Shown: piece after piece, positions 1-10,745 of the stretch
How positions within the stretch are numbered: position 1 is the stretch's first letter
Layout of the letters: every line of letters starts with the position of its first letter
From: Bacteroides oleiciplenus YIT 12058
GTDB lineage: Bacteria; Bacteroidota; Bacteroidia; Bacteroidales; Bacteroidaceae
Direction: 5' to 3'
Assembly (NCBI RefSeq): GCF_000315485.1
Contig: NZ_JH992941.1
Coordinates: 1 to 64,000 of the forward strand
DNA: 64,000 nucleotides
Position numbers and translations under genes: made by a program
The notes under the pieces: model-generated
Database searches by the model: none
What the model saw: the letters and a program-made list of their open reading frames with translations, nothing else
Told to the model about the DNA's origin: nothing

Positions 1-118
1 TTTTTTTATACCCAAGATTAATCATTTGACTGAGTAATCTTGCTCTTGTACTACTTGTATTGTTTATGTAAATTATTCAAAGATCGCTTCTTTTGGAATT
101 GCTTTTCTTTTCAGAAAG
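1..118 (-). promoter_or_regulatory. Probable 16S rRNA operon leader (gene lies left of the window)
   Basis: Read on the minus strand this stretch resembles the conserved leader before Bacteroides 16S rRNA genes: a boxA-like GATCTTTGAA followed by an A-rich run containing ACAAGTAGTACAAGAGCA. It lies just downstream of three strong leftward promoters, as expected for rrn. The rRNA gene itself is outside the window, so the call rests on recalled similarity of the leader and on the promoters. Confidence 0.6.
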
Positions 119-124
119 CGGATG

Positions 125-157
125 CAAAGGTAAGAACTTTTAAGTATATCCTCCAAA
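125..157 (-). promoter_or_regulatory. rrn promoter P1, leftward
   Basis: On the minus strand -33 TTTG (154-157) is separated by 21 bp from -7 TACCTTTG (125-132), a full match to the Bacteroides primary sigma consensus. It is the promoter nearest the putative rRNA operon. Confidence 0.8.
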
Positions 158-306
158 TATTTTCGGAAGTTTTTTTCTTTTTTCTTTTGCTCGTCGTCTC
201 TCTTTGCGAAAGGGAGGTAAAAGGAAAAGAGAAAGGAGTTCTTAACAGCACCGGTTTCTTAATCAAAAAGTCAATCATCGATTGCAGTCCTTTCGGAAAG
301 CGGGTG

Positions 307-339
307 CAAAGGTAAGAACTTTATTGCATAACTTCCAAA
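307..339 (-). promoter_or_regulatory. rrn promoter P2, leftward
   Basis: -33 TTTG (336-339), 21-bp spacer, -7 TACCTTTG (307-314) on the minus strand. It sits exactly 182 bp from P1 with clearly related flanks: AAAGCGGGTGCAAAGG here and AAAGCGGATGCAAAGG at P1, followed by similar T-rich tracts. P1 and P2 look like diverged tandem copies of one promoter module. Confidence 0.8.
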
Positions 340-488
340 TGTTTCCGGAAGTTTTTTTTCTTTTTTCTTTTCCGAAAGCGTAACTCTTGGTTAAAAGAGC
401 AGCAAAAGGAAAGAAAAACGTTAGAGTTCTTACGCCGTTTCTGTCAGAATGTCAATTGCAAGGCTTACCATCTCTTGGAAAGCGGATG

Positions 489-520
489 CAAAAGTAGTCG
501 ATATTATGATTCGCTCCAAA
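489..520 (-). promoter_or_regulatory. rrn promoter P3, leftward
   Basis: -33 TTTG (517-520), 20-bp spacer, -7 TACTTTTG (489-496) on the minus strand, again 182 bp upstream of P2. The sequence after the -7 box (GCATCCGC) matches P1. Bases 521-664, between P3 and the tandem array, contain no gene I can support. Confidence 0.75.
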
Positions 521-664
521 TATATCTACCATTTTTTCACTATATTTCGGAAACTAATTTGTAATACGCTGAGTGATAAGGATGTTGTAGAACATAATTT
601 TAAGGAGGAACGTGGGCGGGCACAAGACACTACACATTATATATATACATGCGCGCGTAGAAAA

Positions 665-3600
665 TTAAAACCGCAAAACATTCTGCACCACTTCTACAAA
701 TCAAATTGCAGGAATTTTGCACGGGTTAACACAAAACGAAATGTGATTTTTCATTCATTTTTAAGTAATCTCTAAACAGTATTCAAAAGGCTTAAAACCG
801 CAAAACATTCTGCACCACTTCTACAAATCAAATTGCAGGAATTTTGCACGGGTTAACACAAAACGAAATGTGATTTTTCATTCATTTTTAAGTAATCTCT
901 AAACAGTATTCAAAAGGCTTAAAACCGCAAAACATTCTGCACCACTTCTACAAATCAAATTGCAGGAATTTTGCACGGGTTAACACAAAACGAAATGTGA
1001 TTTTTCATTCATTTTTAAGTAATCTCTAAACAGTATTCAAAAGGCTTAAAACCGCAAAACATTCTGCACCACTTCTACAAATCAAATTGCAGGAATTTTG
1101 CACGGGTTAACACAAAACGAAATGTGATTTTTCATTCATTTTTAAGTAATCTCTAAACAGTATTCAAAAGGCTTAAAACCGCAAAACATTCTGCACCACT
1201 TCTACAAATCAAATTGCAGGAATTTTGCACGGGTTAACACAAAACGAAATGTGATTTTTCATTCATTTTTAAGTAATCTCTAAACAGTATTCAAAAGGCT
1301 TAAAACCGCAAAACATTCTGCACCACTTCTACAAATCAAATTGCAGGAATTTTGCACGGGTTAACACAAAACGAAATGTGATTTTTCATTCATTTTTAAG
1401 TAATCTCTAAACAGTATTCAAAAGGCTTAAAACCGCAAAACATTCTGCACCACTTCTACAAATCAAATTGCAGGAATTTTGCACGGGTTAACACAAAACG
1501 AAATGTGATTTTTCATTCATTTTTAAGTAATCTCTAAACAGTATTCAAAAGGCTTAAAACCGCAAAACATTCTGCACCACTTCTACAAATCAAATTGCAG
1601 GAATTTTGCACGGGTTAACACAAAACGAAATGTGATTTTTCATTCATTTTTAAGTAATCTCTAAACAGTATTCAAAAGGCTTAAAACCGCAAAACATTCT
1701 GCACCACTTCTACAAATCAAATTGCAGGAATTTTGCACGGGTTAACACAAAACGAAATGTGATTTTTCATTCATTTTTAAGTAATCTCTAAACAGTATTC
1801 AAAAGGCTTAAAACCGCAAAACATTCTGCACCACTTCTACAAATCAAATTGCAGGAATTTTGCACGGGTTAACACAAAACGAAATGTGATTTTTCATTCA
1901 TTTTTAAGTAATCTCTAAACAGTATTCAAAAGGCTTAAAACCGCAAAACATTCTGCACCACTTCTACAAATCAAATTGCAGGAATTTTGCACGGGTTAAC
2001 ACAAAACGAAATGTGATTTTTCATTCATTTTTAAGTAATCTCTAAACAGTATTCAAAAGGCTTAAAACCGCAAAACATTCTGCACCACTTCTACAAATCA
2101 AATTGCAGGAATTTTGCACGGGTTAACACAAAACGAAATGTGATTTTTCATTCATTTTTAAGTAATCTCTAAACAGTATTCAAAAGGCTTAAAACCGCAA
2201 AACATTCTGCACCACTTCTACAAATCAAATTGCAGGAATTTTGCACGGGTTAACACAAAACGAAATGTGATTTTTCATTCATTTTTAAGTAATCTCTAAA
2301 CAGTATTCAAAAGGCTTAAAACCGCAAAACATTCTGCACCACTTCTACAAATCAAATTGCAGGAATTTTGCACGGGTTAACACAAAACGAAATGTGATTT
2401 TTCATTCATTTTTAAGTAATCTCTAAACAGTATTCAAAAGGCTTAAAACCGCAAAACATTCTGCACCACTTCTACAAATCAAATTGCAGGAATTTTGCAC
2501 GGGTTAACACAAAACGAAATGTGATTTTTCATTCATTTTTAAGTAATCTCTAAACAGTATTCAAAAGGCTTAAAACCGCAAAACATTCTGCACCACTTCT
2601 ACAAATCAAATTGCAGGAATTTTGCACGGGTTAACACAAAACGAAATGTGATTTTTCATTCATTTTTAAGTAATCTCTAAACAGTATTCAAAAGGCTTAA
2701 AACCGCAAAACATTCTGCACCACTTCTACAAATCAAATTGCAGGAATTTTGCACGGGTTAACACAAAACGAAATGTGATTTTTCATTCATTTTTAAGTAA
2801 TCTCTAAACAGTATTCAAAAGGCTTAAAACCGCAAAACATTCTGCACCACTTCTACAAATCAAATTGCAGGAATTTTGCACGGGTTAACACAAAACGAAA
2901 TGTGATTTTTCATTCATTTTTAAGTAATCTCTAAACAGTATTCAAAAGGCTTAAAACCGCAAAACATTCTGCACCACTTCTACAAATCAAATTGCAGGAA
3001 TTTTGCACGGGTTAACACAAAACGAAATGTGATTTTTCATTCATTTTTAAGTAATCTCTAAACAGTATTCAAAAGGCTTAAAACCGCAAAACATTCTGCA
3101 CCACTTCTACAAATCAAATTGCAGGAATTTTGCACGGGTTAACACAAAACGAAATGTGATTTTTCATTCATTTTTAAGTAATCTCTAAACAGTATTCAAA
3201 AGGCTTAAAACCGCAAAACATTCTGCACCACTTCTACAAATCAAATTGCAGGAATTTTGCACGGGTTAACACAAAACGAAATGTGATTTTTCATTCATTT
3301 TTAAGTAATCTCTAAACAGTATTCAAAAGGCTTAAAACCGCAAAACATTCTGCACCACTTCTACAAATCAAATTGCAGGAATTTTGCACGGGTTAACACA
3401 AAACGAAATGTGATTTTTCATTCATTTTTAAGTAATCTCTAAACAGTATTCAAAAGGCTTAAAACCGCAAAACATTCTGCACCACTTCTACAAATCAAAT
3501 TGCAGGAATTTTGCACGGGTTAACACAAAACGAAATGTGATTTTTCATTCATTTTTAAGTAATCTCTAAACAGTATTCAAAAGGCTTAAAACCGCAAAAC

Positions 3601-6600
3601 ATTCTGCACCACTTCTACAAATCAAATTGCAGGAATTTTGCACGGGTTAACACAAAACGAAATGTGATTTTTCATTCATTTTTAAGTAATCTCTAAACAG
3701 TATTCAAAAGGCTTAAAACCGCAAAACATTCTGCACCACTTCTACAAATCAAATTGCAGGAATTTTGCACGGGTTAACACAAAACGAAATGTGATTTTTC
3801 ATTCATTTTTAAGTAATCTCTAAACAGTATTCAAAAGGCTTAAAACCGCAAAACATTCTGCACCACTTCTACAAATCAAATTGCAGGAATTTTGCACGGG
3901 TTAACACAAAACGAAATGTGATTTTTCATTCATTTTTAAGTAATCTCTAAACAGTATTCAAAAGGCTTAAAACCGCAAAACATTCTGCACCACTTCTACA
4001 AATCAAATTGCAGGAATTTTGCACGGGTTAACACAAAACGAAATGTGATTTTTCATTCATTTTTAAGTAATCTCTAAACAGTATTCAAAAGGCTTAAAAC
4101 CGCAAAACATTCTGCACCACTTCTACAAATCAAATTGCAGGAATTTTGCACGGGTTAACACAAAACGAAATGTGATTTTTCATTCATTTTTAAGTAATCT
4201 CTAAACAGTATTCAAAAGGCTTAAAACCGCAAAACATTCTGCACCACTTCTACAAATCAAATTGCAGGAATTTTGCACGGGTTAACACAAAACGAAATGT
4301 GATTTTTCATTCATTTTTAAGTAATCTCTAAACAGTATTCAAAAGGCTTAAAACCGCAAAACATTCTGCACCACTTCTACAAATCAAATTGCAGGAATTT
4401 TGCACGGGTTAACACAAAACGAAATGTGATTTTTCATTCATTTTTAAGTAATCTCTAAACAGTATTCAAAAGGCTTAAAACCGCAAAACATTCTGCACCA
4501 CTTCTACAAATCAAATTGCAGGAATTTTGCACGGGTTAACACAAAACGAAATGTGATTTTTCATTCATTTTTAAGTAATCTCTAAACAGTATTCAAAAGG
4601 CTTAAAACCGCAAAACATTCTGCACCACTTCTACAAATCAAATTGCAGGAATTTTGCACGGGTTAACACAAAACGAAATGTGATTTTTCATTCATTTTTA
4701 AGTAATCTCTAAACAGTATTCAAAAGGCTTAAAACCGCAAAACATTCTGCACCACTTCTACAAATCAAATTGCAGGAATTTTGCACGGGTTAACACAAAA
4801 CGAAATGTGATTTTTCATTCATTTTTAAGTAATCTCTAAACAGTATTCAAAAGGCTTAAAACCGCAAAACATTCTGCACCACTTCTACAAATCAAATTGC
4901 AGGAATTTTGCACGGGTTAACACAAAACGAAATGTGATTTTTCATTCATTTTTAAGTAATCTCTAAACAGTATTCAAAAGGCTTAAAACCGCAAAACATT
5001 CTGCACCACTTCTACAAATCAAATTGCAGGAATTTTGCACGGGTTAACACAAAACGAAATGTGATTTTTCATTCATTTTTAAGTAATCTCTAAACAGTAT
5101 TCAAAAGGCTTAAAACCGCAAAACATTCTGCACCACTTCTACAAATCAAATTGCAGGAATTTTGCACGGGTTAACACAAAACGAAATGTGATTTTTCATT
5201 CATTTTTAAGTAATCTCTAAACAGTATTCAAAAGGCTTAAAACCGCAAAACATTCTGCACCACTTCTACAAATCAAATTGCAGGAATTTTGCACGGGTTA
5301 ACACAAAACGAAATGTGATTTTTCATTCATTTTTAAGTAATCTCTAAACAGTATTCAAAAGGCTTAAAACCGCAAAACATTCTGCACCACTTCTACAAAT
5401 CAAATTGCAGGAATTTTGCACGGGTTAACACAAAACGAAATGTGATTTTTCATTCATTTTTAAGTAATCTCTAAACAGTATTCAAAAGGCTTAAAACCGC
5501 AAAACATTCTGCACCACTTCTACAAATCAAATTGCAGGAATTTTGCACGGGTTAACACAAAACGAAATGTGATTTTTCATTCATTTTTAAGTAATCTCTA
5601 AACAGTATTCAAAAGGCTTAAAACCGCAAAACATTCTGCACCACTTCTACAAATCAAATTGCAGGAATTTTGCACGGGTTAACACAAAACGAAATGTGAT
5701 TTTTCATTCATTTTTAAGTAATCTCTAAACAGTATTCAAAAGGCTTAAAACCGCAAAACATTCTGCACCACTTCTACAAATCAAATTGCAGGAATTTTGC
5801 ACGGGTTAACACAAAACGAAATGTGATTTTTCATTCATTTTTAAGTAATCTCTAAACAGTATTCAAAAGGCTTAAAACCGCAAAACATTCTGCACCACTT
5901 CTACAAATCAAATTGCAGGAATTTTGCACGGGTTAACACAAAACGAAATGTGATTTTTCATTCATTTTTAAGTAATCTCTAAACAGTATTCAAAAGGCTT
6001 AAAACCGCAAAACATTCTGCACCACTTCTACAAATCAAATTGCAGGAATTTTGCACGGGTTAACACAAAACGAAATGTGATTTTTCATTCATTTTTAAGT
6101 AATCTCTAAACAGTATTCAAAAGGCTTAAAACCGCAAAACATTCTGCACCACTTCTACAAATCAAATTGCAGGAATTTTGCACGGGTTAACACAAAACGA
6201 AATGTGATTTTTCATTCATTTTTAAGTAATCTCTAAACAGTATTCAAAAGGCTTAAAACCGCAAAACATTCTGCACCACTTCTACAAATCAAATTGCAGG
6301 AATTTTGCACGGGTTAACACAAAACGAAATGTGATTTTTCATTCATTTTTAAGTAATCTCTAAACAGTATTCAAAAGGCTTAAAACCGCAAAACATTCTG
6401 CACCACTTCTACAAATCAAATTGCAGGAATTTTGCACGGGTTAACACAAAACGAAATGTGATTTTTCATTCATTTTTAAGTAATCTCTAAACAGTATTCA
6501 AAAGGCTTAAAACCGCAAAACATTCTGCACCACTTCTACAAATCAAATTGCAGGAATTTTGCACGGGTTAACACAAAACGAAATGTGATTTTTCATTCAT

Positions 6601-7143
6601 TTTTAAGTAATCTCTAAACAGTATTCAAAAGGCTTAAAACCGCAAAACATTCTGCACCACTTCTACAAATCAAATTGCAGGAATTTTGCACGGGTTAACA
6701 CAAAACGAAATGTGATTTTTCATTCATTTTTAAGTAATCTCTAAACAGTATTCAAAAGGCTTAAAACCGCAAAACATTCTGCACCACTTCTACAAATCAA
6801 ATTGCAGGAATTTTGCACGGGTTAACACAAAACGAAATGTGATTTTTCATTCATTTTTAAGTAATCTCTAAACAGTATTCAAAAGGCTTAAAACCGCAAA
6901 ACATTCTGCACCACTTCTACAAATCAAATTGCAGGAATTTTGCACGGGTTAACACAAAACGAAATGTGATTTTTCATTCATTTTTAAGTAATCTCTAAAC
7001 AGTATTCAAAAGGCTTAAAACCGCAAAACATTCTGCACCACTTCTACAAATCAAATTGCAGGAATTTTGCACGGGTTAACACAAAACGAAATGTGATTTT
7101 TCATTCATTTTTAAGTAATCTCTAAACAGTATTCAAAAGGCTT
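665..7143. repeat. Tandem array of about 51 copies of a 127-bp unit
   Basis: The unit starting at 671 recurs every 127 bp through 7021. (7021-671)/127 is exactly 50, giving 51 copies; the shared sequence spans 665-7143. By eye all copies are identical. 127 is not a multiple of 3 and each unit has stops, so the array does not encode a repeat protein. There are no variable spacers, so it is not a CRISPR array. The unit contains GTTAAC, an imperfect dyad TGCAGGAATTTTGCA, and a leftward promoter-like pair TTTG-N20-ATGTTTTG. It lies directly upstream of the putative rrn promoters. Copy number in the real chromosome could differ if assembly collapsed or expanded it. Confidence 0.97.
674..705 (-). 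promoter_or_regulatory. Promoter-like element in each 127-bp unit (first copy given)
   Basis: On the minus strand -33 TTTG (702-705), 20-bp spacer, ATGTTTTG (674-681) in place of TAnnTTTG; the TA is inverted to AT, so activity is uncertain. The box lies 185 bp from P3, close to the 182-bp spacing of P1-P3, suggesting the unit derives from the same promoter module. It repeats in every copy of the array. Confidence 0.4.
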
Positions 7144-7289
7144 TTAAAACTGTCCTATTTAATACAGAATTTCTAACTTTGTATAAATCTTAGGAGTATT
7201 TTGTACACAATAAGAAGGTATCAGATAATAATTTCTGTTTAATAGAGTATTACTCTTCCATTCCTATACTTGTTATACACCATCTTTTA
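7144..7289. other. AT-rich intergenic DNA, array to prophage
   Basis: No gene is visible. There is an isolated TAACTTTG -7-like box on the plus strand (7174-7181) without a good -33. This is one place where the left prophage end could lie, but I could not find terminal repeats matching the right side. Confidence 0.4.
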
Positions 7290-8396
7290 CTATTTATTAG
7301 AAGGATTATACTGAATCTTTTTAATAATCATTGAATATACATTTTTAGAATTGAGAACCATTTTATAATAATCTACTTTTTCTCCCACAATACTCATTAT
7401 GTTTCTTTGGTCACTATCAGAGCATCTATATCCAAAATAGATGGCTTCTATTTTCGAACAGTCATCTAATTTAAGCTGAAGAAAATCTCCGTTATGGGAA
7501 CTATCATAACTAACTAACCTAATTTCATGTTCTCCTGACCATTGATTTGATTTAGTGGTGAAAAGCTCGTTAGTAGTCATATTTGAACGATTCACACTCA
7601 CTATTTCTTTTTGAGGAACATAGCATATTCTTCTTAAATAATGATGTTTGAATGTTCCATCGTCTGACTTTTTAATAAAGTGTTTAGACAATCTGTATTT
7701 AATACAATATCCTTTATGGTCATCAGCATAATGAGACCACATAATAATATTACGAACCAGCTTATTATCTGAAGTGAGCATATTATTTCCAACGAATGAG
7801 CGTATTCTATAAAAATTGAAGGACTCAGAAAATGTAGGTATATGACTTTCTCCTTTACATGTGTTTTTCAAATTTTCTTCCGATGCCCATAGCGTAAATA
7901 AGCTATCAAATGGGTCATTCATTTGTGATGGATGAGTAACTGTAATAGAGTTTGCTATAAGATCAGATAGGGCATATACGCTTACACGCCGAAAGGAGTA
8001 AACAATTCCTCCATTCTCTATATTATTAAATCCAGAGCTAAGCTGAGATAAATAATATTGGCTCTTTTGATAATACAATAAAGACTTGTCATAATCTTTA
8101 CATTTAGCATATATTTCTCCAGCCAATCTATACATGTGAGAAATTTCCGAATGGCCTAATAGACCGTCATCATTCAATAAATCTTCAGCCGAATTAATAC
8201 ATTGCTTACGAGTTTCGAAACGAGAAATAGCTTTATCTATATGTACCTGTGCATTATTAAAATCTCCTTCTAAATTTGATTTTTCAGCCTTTTGGAATGC
8301 TAAAGCAAAAGAATCTTCAGATTCTTTTGCACTCACTTTTCCATTTTTACAAGCATTCTCATACTTACTTTCTCCAGGTAACTGTGTATTTGTCAT
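7290..8396 (-). CDS. TPR plus DUF2971 protein, likely prophage cargo
   Basis: A 368-residue protein. Residues about 20-125 look like helical TPR-type repeats (LAGEIYAKCKDYDKSLLYYQ). Residues about 130-360 match the DUF2971 pattern: SQMNDPFDS near the start, then a WSHYADDHKGYCIKY segment and a C-terminal YFGYRCS region. DUF2971 proteins are of unknown biochemical function and are often found in mobile elements and defence loci. The gene is more AT-rich than the tail genes beside it and occupies the distal end of the late arm, where Mu-like phages often carry cargo. A host origin cannot be excluded because the prophage end is unresolved. Confidence 0.7.
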   Translation of the reverse strand: MTNTQLPGESKYENACKNGKVSAKESEDSFALAFQKAEKSNLEGDFNNAQVHIDKAISRFETRKQCINSAEDLLNDDGLLGHSEISHMYRLAGEIYAKCKDYDKSLLYYQKSQYYLSQLSSGFNNIENGGIVYSFRRVSVYALSDLIANSITVTHPSQMNDPFDSLFTLWASEENLKNTCKGESHIPTFSESFNFYRIRSFVGNNMLTSDNKLVRNIIMWSHYADDHKGYCIKYRLSKHFIKKSDDGTFKHHYLRRICYVPQKEIVSVNRSNMTTNELFTTKSNQWSGEHEIRLVSYDSSHNGDFLQLKLDDCSKIEAIYFGYRCSDSDQRNIMSIVGEKVDYYKMVLNSKNVYSMIIKKIQYNPSNK

Positions 8397-8506
8397 AAGT
8401 TAAATGATTAGTATCGCTTCAAATTTACACACAAATACATTCAATCTACTATAATTTTGGAAATAATCTTCATTATTTAGGTTCACCACAGTAATAGTAG
8501 AACGTT

Positions 8507-9700
8507 TTACTTCACAAACGGATATTCAATCACATTTCTATCCGTACCAGAATCGGTAATATGCGCACCGATACGTTCAACAACAGTCTTTTTATTTTCA
8601 AAATCAACCATTACCTTATTTATACAGTAAGCCGTTTCATCGGCTTCACTTCGCGGTAAGTCCGACCGGACATATTGAGCCGGTCGGTCCTCATCAATGA
8701 TGAGCTGCAATTGACTCGGATAAAGTGGTAAATACTCACACACATCCCAATGTGTATGCCCCCCAATATGAAATAGGAACTTGCAGGGAGATATTCCAGA
8801 GAAATCCACATCCAGTGTCATCTTTGTGCCAAGAGTATCACCGCAATAATATTCTCCTGAAACAGTACCGCCATTCAAATAGGCATCAAGTATCATTGGC
8901 AACAAATGCGGCAGACAAGCAAATTCTGGTATAGCAGTTAAAGCACCTTCATGTTCATACCAATTAGGCGCTTTTTCCGAAATAAATTTTCCGGTTCCAT
9001 TATTACGAAAAGCAGATGCCGGTTGATGGTGCGCAAGAATAAGATAGTAGCTTGGCGGAGTACTCTTTAGCAAATCAACAAACCAATCTATCTGCTGCTG
9101 TGAATATACAACCGAATACCGCGATGTGGCCGGAGAGCCAACAGTCACGTACTCGTATTCGTCAAATGCTATTATTCGAATGGTAGCATACGGCATCGTT
9201 ACATCCTTATACCAATAGCTTGAGGTCTGCGAACCCATAGTCACATACTTTTCGCAGAATGGAGCAATATATGTATTCCTGGCACCAATCTGGTCACCCC
9301 CGAAGTCATCAGCTACATCATGATTACCCAGCATCAGCAAGAAGGGTTTATCACTCGCAAGAATGGTAGATTTCATTTCACCGGTAAGCTGCAAGTCGCC
9401 GGTTATAATAGTAAAGGGAATATCGGCATCCTGGCCCATCAATTCGATACACTTAGTTATTCCAGGGTTGAACTTATGCGTATCTGATATATGCAGAAAG
9501 GTAAATGTACCACCACTACCATACGCTTGATTAATAAATTGAGTTAACGTCATGCCGTTCACATCCGCATTTGCCGGAATCATCCCCACAGCTTCACGTA
9601 ACGGACCTACATTCGCCAGATAAACAGCATCCGACACCGTCACAGGCAGTGGCATGATGCTGTTCTTCTCATCCTTTAATTGCACTATCTTCTTGTTCAT
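8507..9700 (-). CDS. Calcineurin-like metallophosphoesterase, tail-associated
   Basis: 397 residues. The binuclear metal motifs of the calcineurin-like superfamily appear in order: HISDTH (about 72), ITGDLQ (about 98), LGNHD (about 123), AHHQP (about 223) and GGHTHWD (about 313). The N-terminal 65 residues lack these motifs and include GMTLTQFINQAYG, resembling GMTFTQFVKTLL in the protein at 14423-15334, perhaps a shared virion-assembly segment. It is last in the run of fibre genes, 2 bp from its upstream neighbour. Its substrate is unknown; cell-surface phosphate or phosphodiester groups are a guess from the tail position. Confidence 0.8.
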   Translation of the reverse strand: MNKKIVQLKDEKNSIMPLPVTVSDAVYLANVGPLREAVGMIPANADVNGMTLTQFINQAYGSGGTFTFLHISDTHKFNPGITKCIELMGQDADIPFTIITGDLQLTGEMKSTILASDKPFLLMLGNHDVADDFGGDQIGARNTYIAPFCEKYVTMGSQTSSYWYKDVTMPYATIRIIAFDEYEYVTVGSPATSRYSVVYSQQQIDWFVDLLKSTPPSYYLILAHHQPASAFRNNGTGKFISEKAPNWYEHEGALTAIPEFACLPHLLPMILDAYLNGGTVSGEYYCGDTLGTKMTLDVDFSGISPCKFLFHIGGHTHWDVCEYLPLYPSQLQLIIDEDRPAQYVRSDLPRSEADETAYCINKVMVDFENKKTVVERIGAHITDSGTDRNVIEYPFVK

Positions 9701-9702
9701 AA

Positions 9703-10734
9703 TTACCCAGCTATACAGAGTTTAAAACCATTGTAAATCTTAAGAAAGCTCCTGTCGCTAATGCCGACATTCCAATAGTCAATACCTTCCTGTTTCGTTG
9801 AAATAATATCCTTATCGTCTACAATCAGTTTCGTCACATAATCCACATTATCCATGTAGACAGTACCATCCACCTCGATCAACAGCTTAGACACCTTAGA
9901 TACCGGGAATGATTTACAGCACGATTTTTTAACGCTATATTGCACACTGATGTAGTTGCTCATAAAGAATATAACTGGTACGATAGGCGAATAATTAGCT
10001 TTCAAAAGATTTCCTACAAAAACAGATTCCTTTCCTCCATACTGTACTACATTTCCTTCGTAGTACATCTTCGTTAATGTAAGATTTCCGCCCTGCGCTA
10101 AATTAGAAGAATAATTTAGTACTCCGGCAACTTCAGTCGTTATAACGCCATTCTGCACTATGACGTTCGTCAAGTTATCACAGTCAAACATTTCATCAAG
10201 CGAATATAATTTAGCCACCACTCCGCCGTCACCTAATTTATATCCCAAGAAATCCAATTTCGGGGTAGTGCCCAACAAAGCAACGTGAGCATCGTATTCA
10301 TCTTGGGTGGCCGAAGCAGTACCCTTCAATATAACACCGCCATCAGCAACCACCCTGTCGCAATACTCCTGAATAACACGTGACACACCACCGGAATAAT
10401 ATGTTGCAGAAACGGTAATTTCAGCAAAAACAGATGTGTCATAGGTTGAAGTTGCACGAATGACAATCGGAGACTGATTTGCATTTTCCTTTATACTCAG
10501 AATACCGGCAGTACTGATATCTGCATACTCATTACCGGACTGGATACTCCACGTCACATCCCTCTGAGTTGTGGAGACTGGCAGATAAGTAACAGTGTAA
10601 ACGGAGGATATGCCATAAGGCGTAAGATCACCATTAATATTAAGACCTACCACTCCGACTGTTTCAATCGGTGTAGGCTTTACGGATAAATGCTCACCCA
10701 AATTGGACGACGCGTAGATTGCTATACCAGACAT
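9703..10734 (-). CDS. Tail fibre or surface protein with Ig-like domain
   Basis: 343 residues. Residues about 25-115 have the layout of a bacterial Ig-like (Big_2-type) domain, with WSIQSGNEYADIS and GILSIKENAN strands and a closing VSATYY. The remainder is beta-rich without a recognised domain. Ig-like modules are common on phage tails and fibres, where they help bind carbohydrate. It lies between the 61-residue-repeat protein and the phosphoesterase in the leftward late operon. Confidence 0.65.
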   Translation of the reverse strand: MSGIAIYASSNLGEHLSVKPTPIETVGVVGLNINGDLTPYGISSVYTVTYLPVSTTQRDVTWSIQSGNEYADISTAGILSIKENANQSPIVIRATSTYDTSVFAEITVSATYYSGGVSRVIQEYCDRVVADGGVILKGTASATQDEYDAHVALLGTTPKLDFLGYKLGDGGVVAKLYSLDEMFDCDNLTNVIVQNGVITTEVAGVLNYSSNLAQGGNLTLTKMYYEGNVVQYGGKESVFVGNLLKANYSPIVPVIFFMSNYISVQYSVKKSCCKSFPVSKVSKLLIEVDGTVYMDNVDYVTKLIVDDKDIISTKQEGIDYWNVGISDRSFLKIYNGFKLCIAG

Positions 10735-10745
10735 ATTATTTAGCT

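Noticed and set aside
449..775. 108-codon open frame at the array edge
   Set aside because: Runs through a promoter and into the first repeat unit; composition is not protein-like and the frame ends within the array.
665..7143. CRISPR array
   Set aside because: Units are 127 bp and identical throughout, with no short repeat/variable spacer pattern and no cas genes.
7144..7289. Matching transposase end sites at the left prophage end
   Set aside because: No copies of TAAGYCCATT or its complement were seen between 7144 and 7289 or at 8397-8506, so the end was not called.
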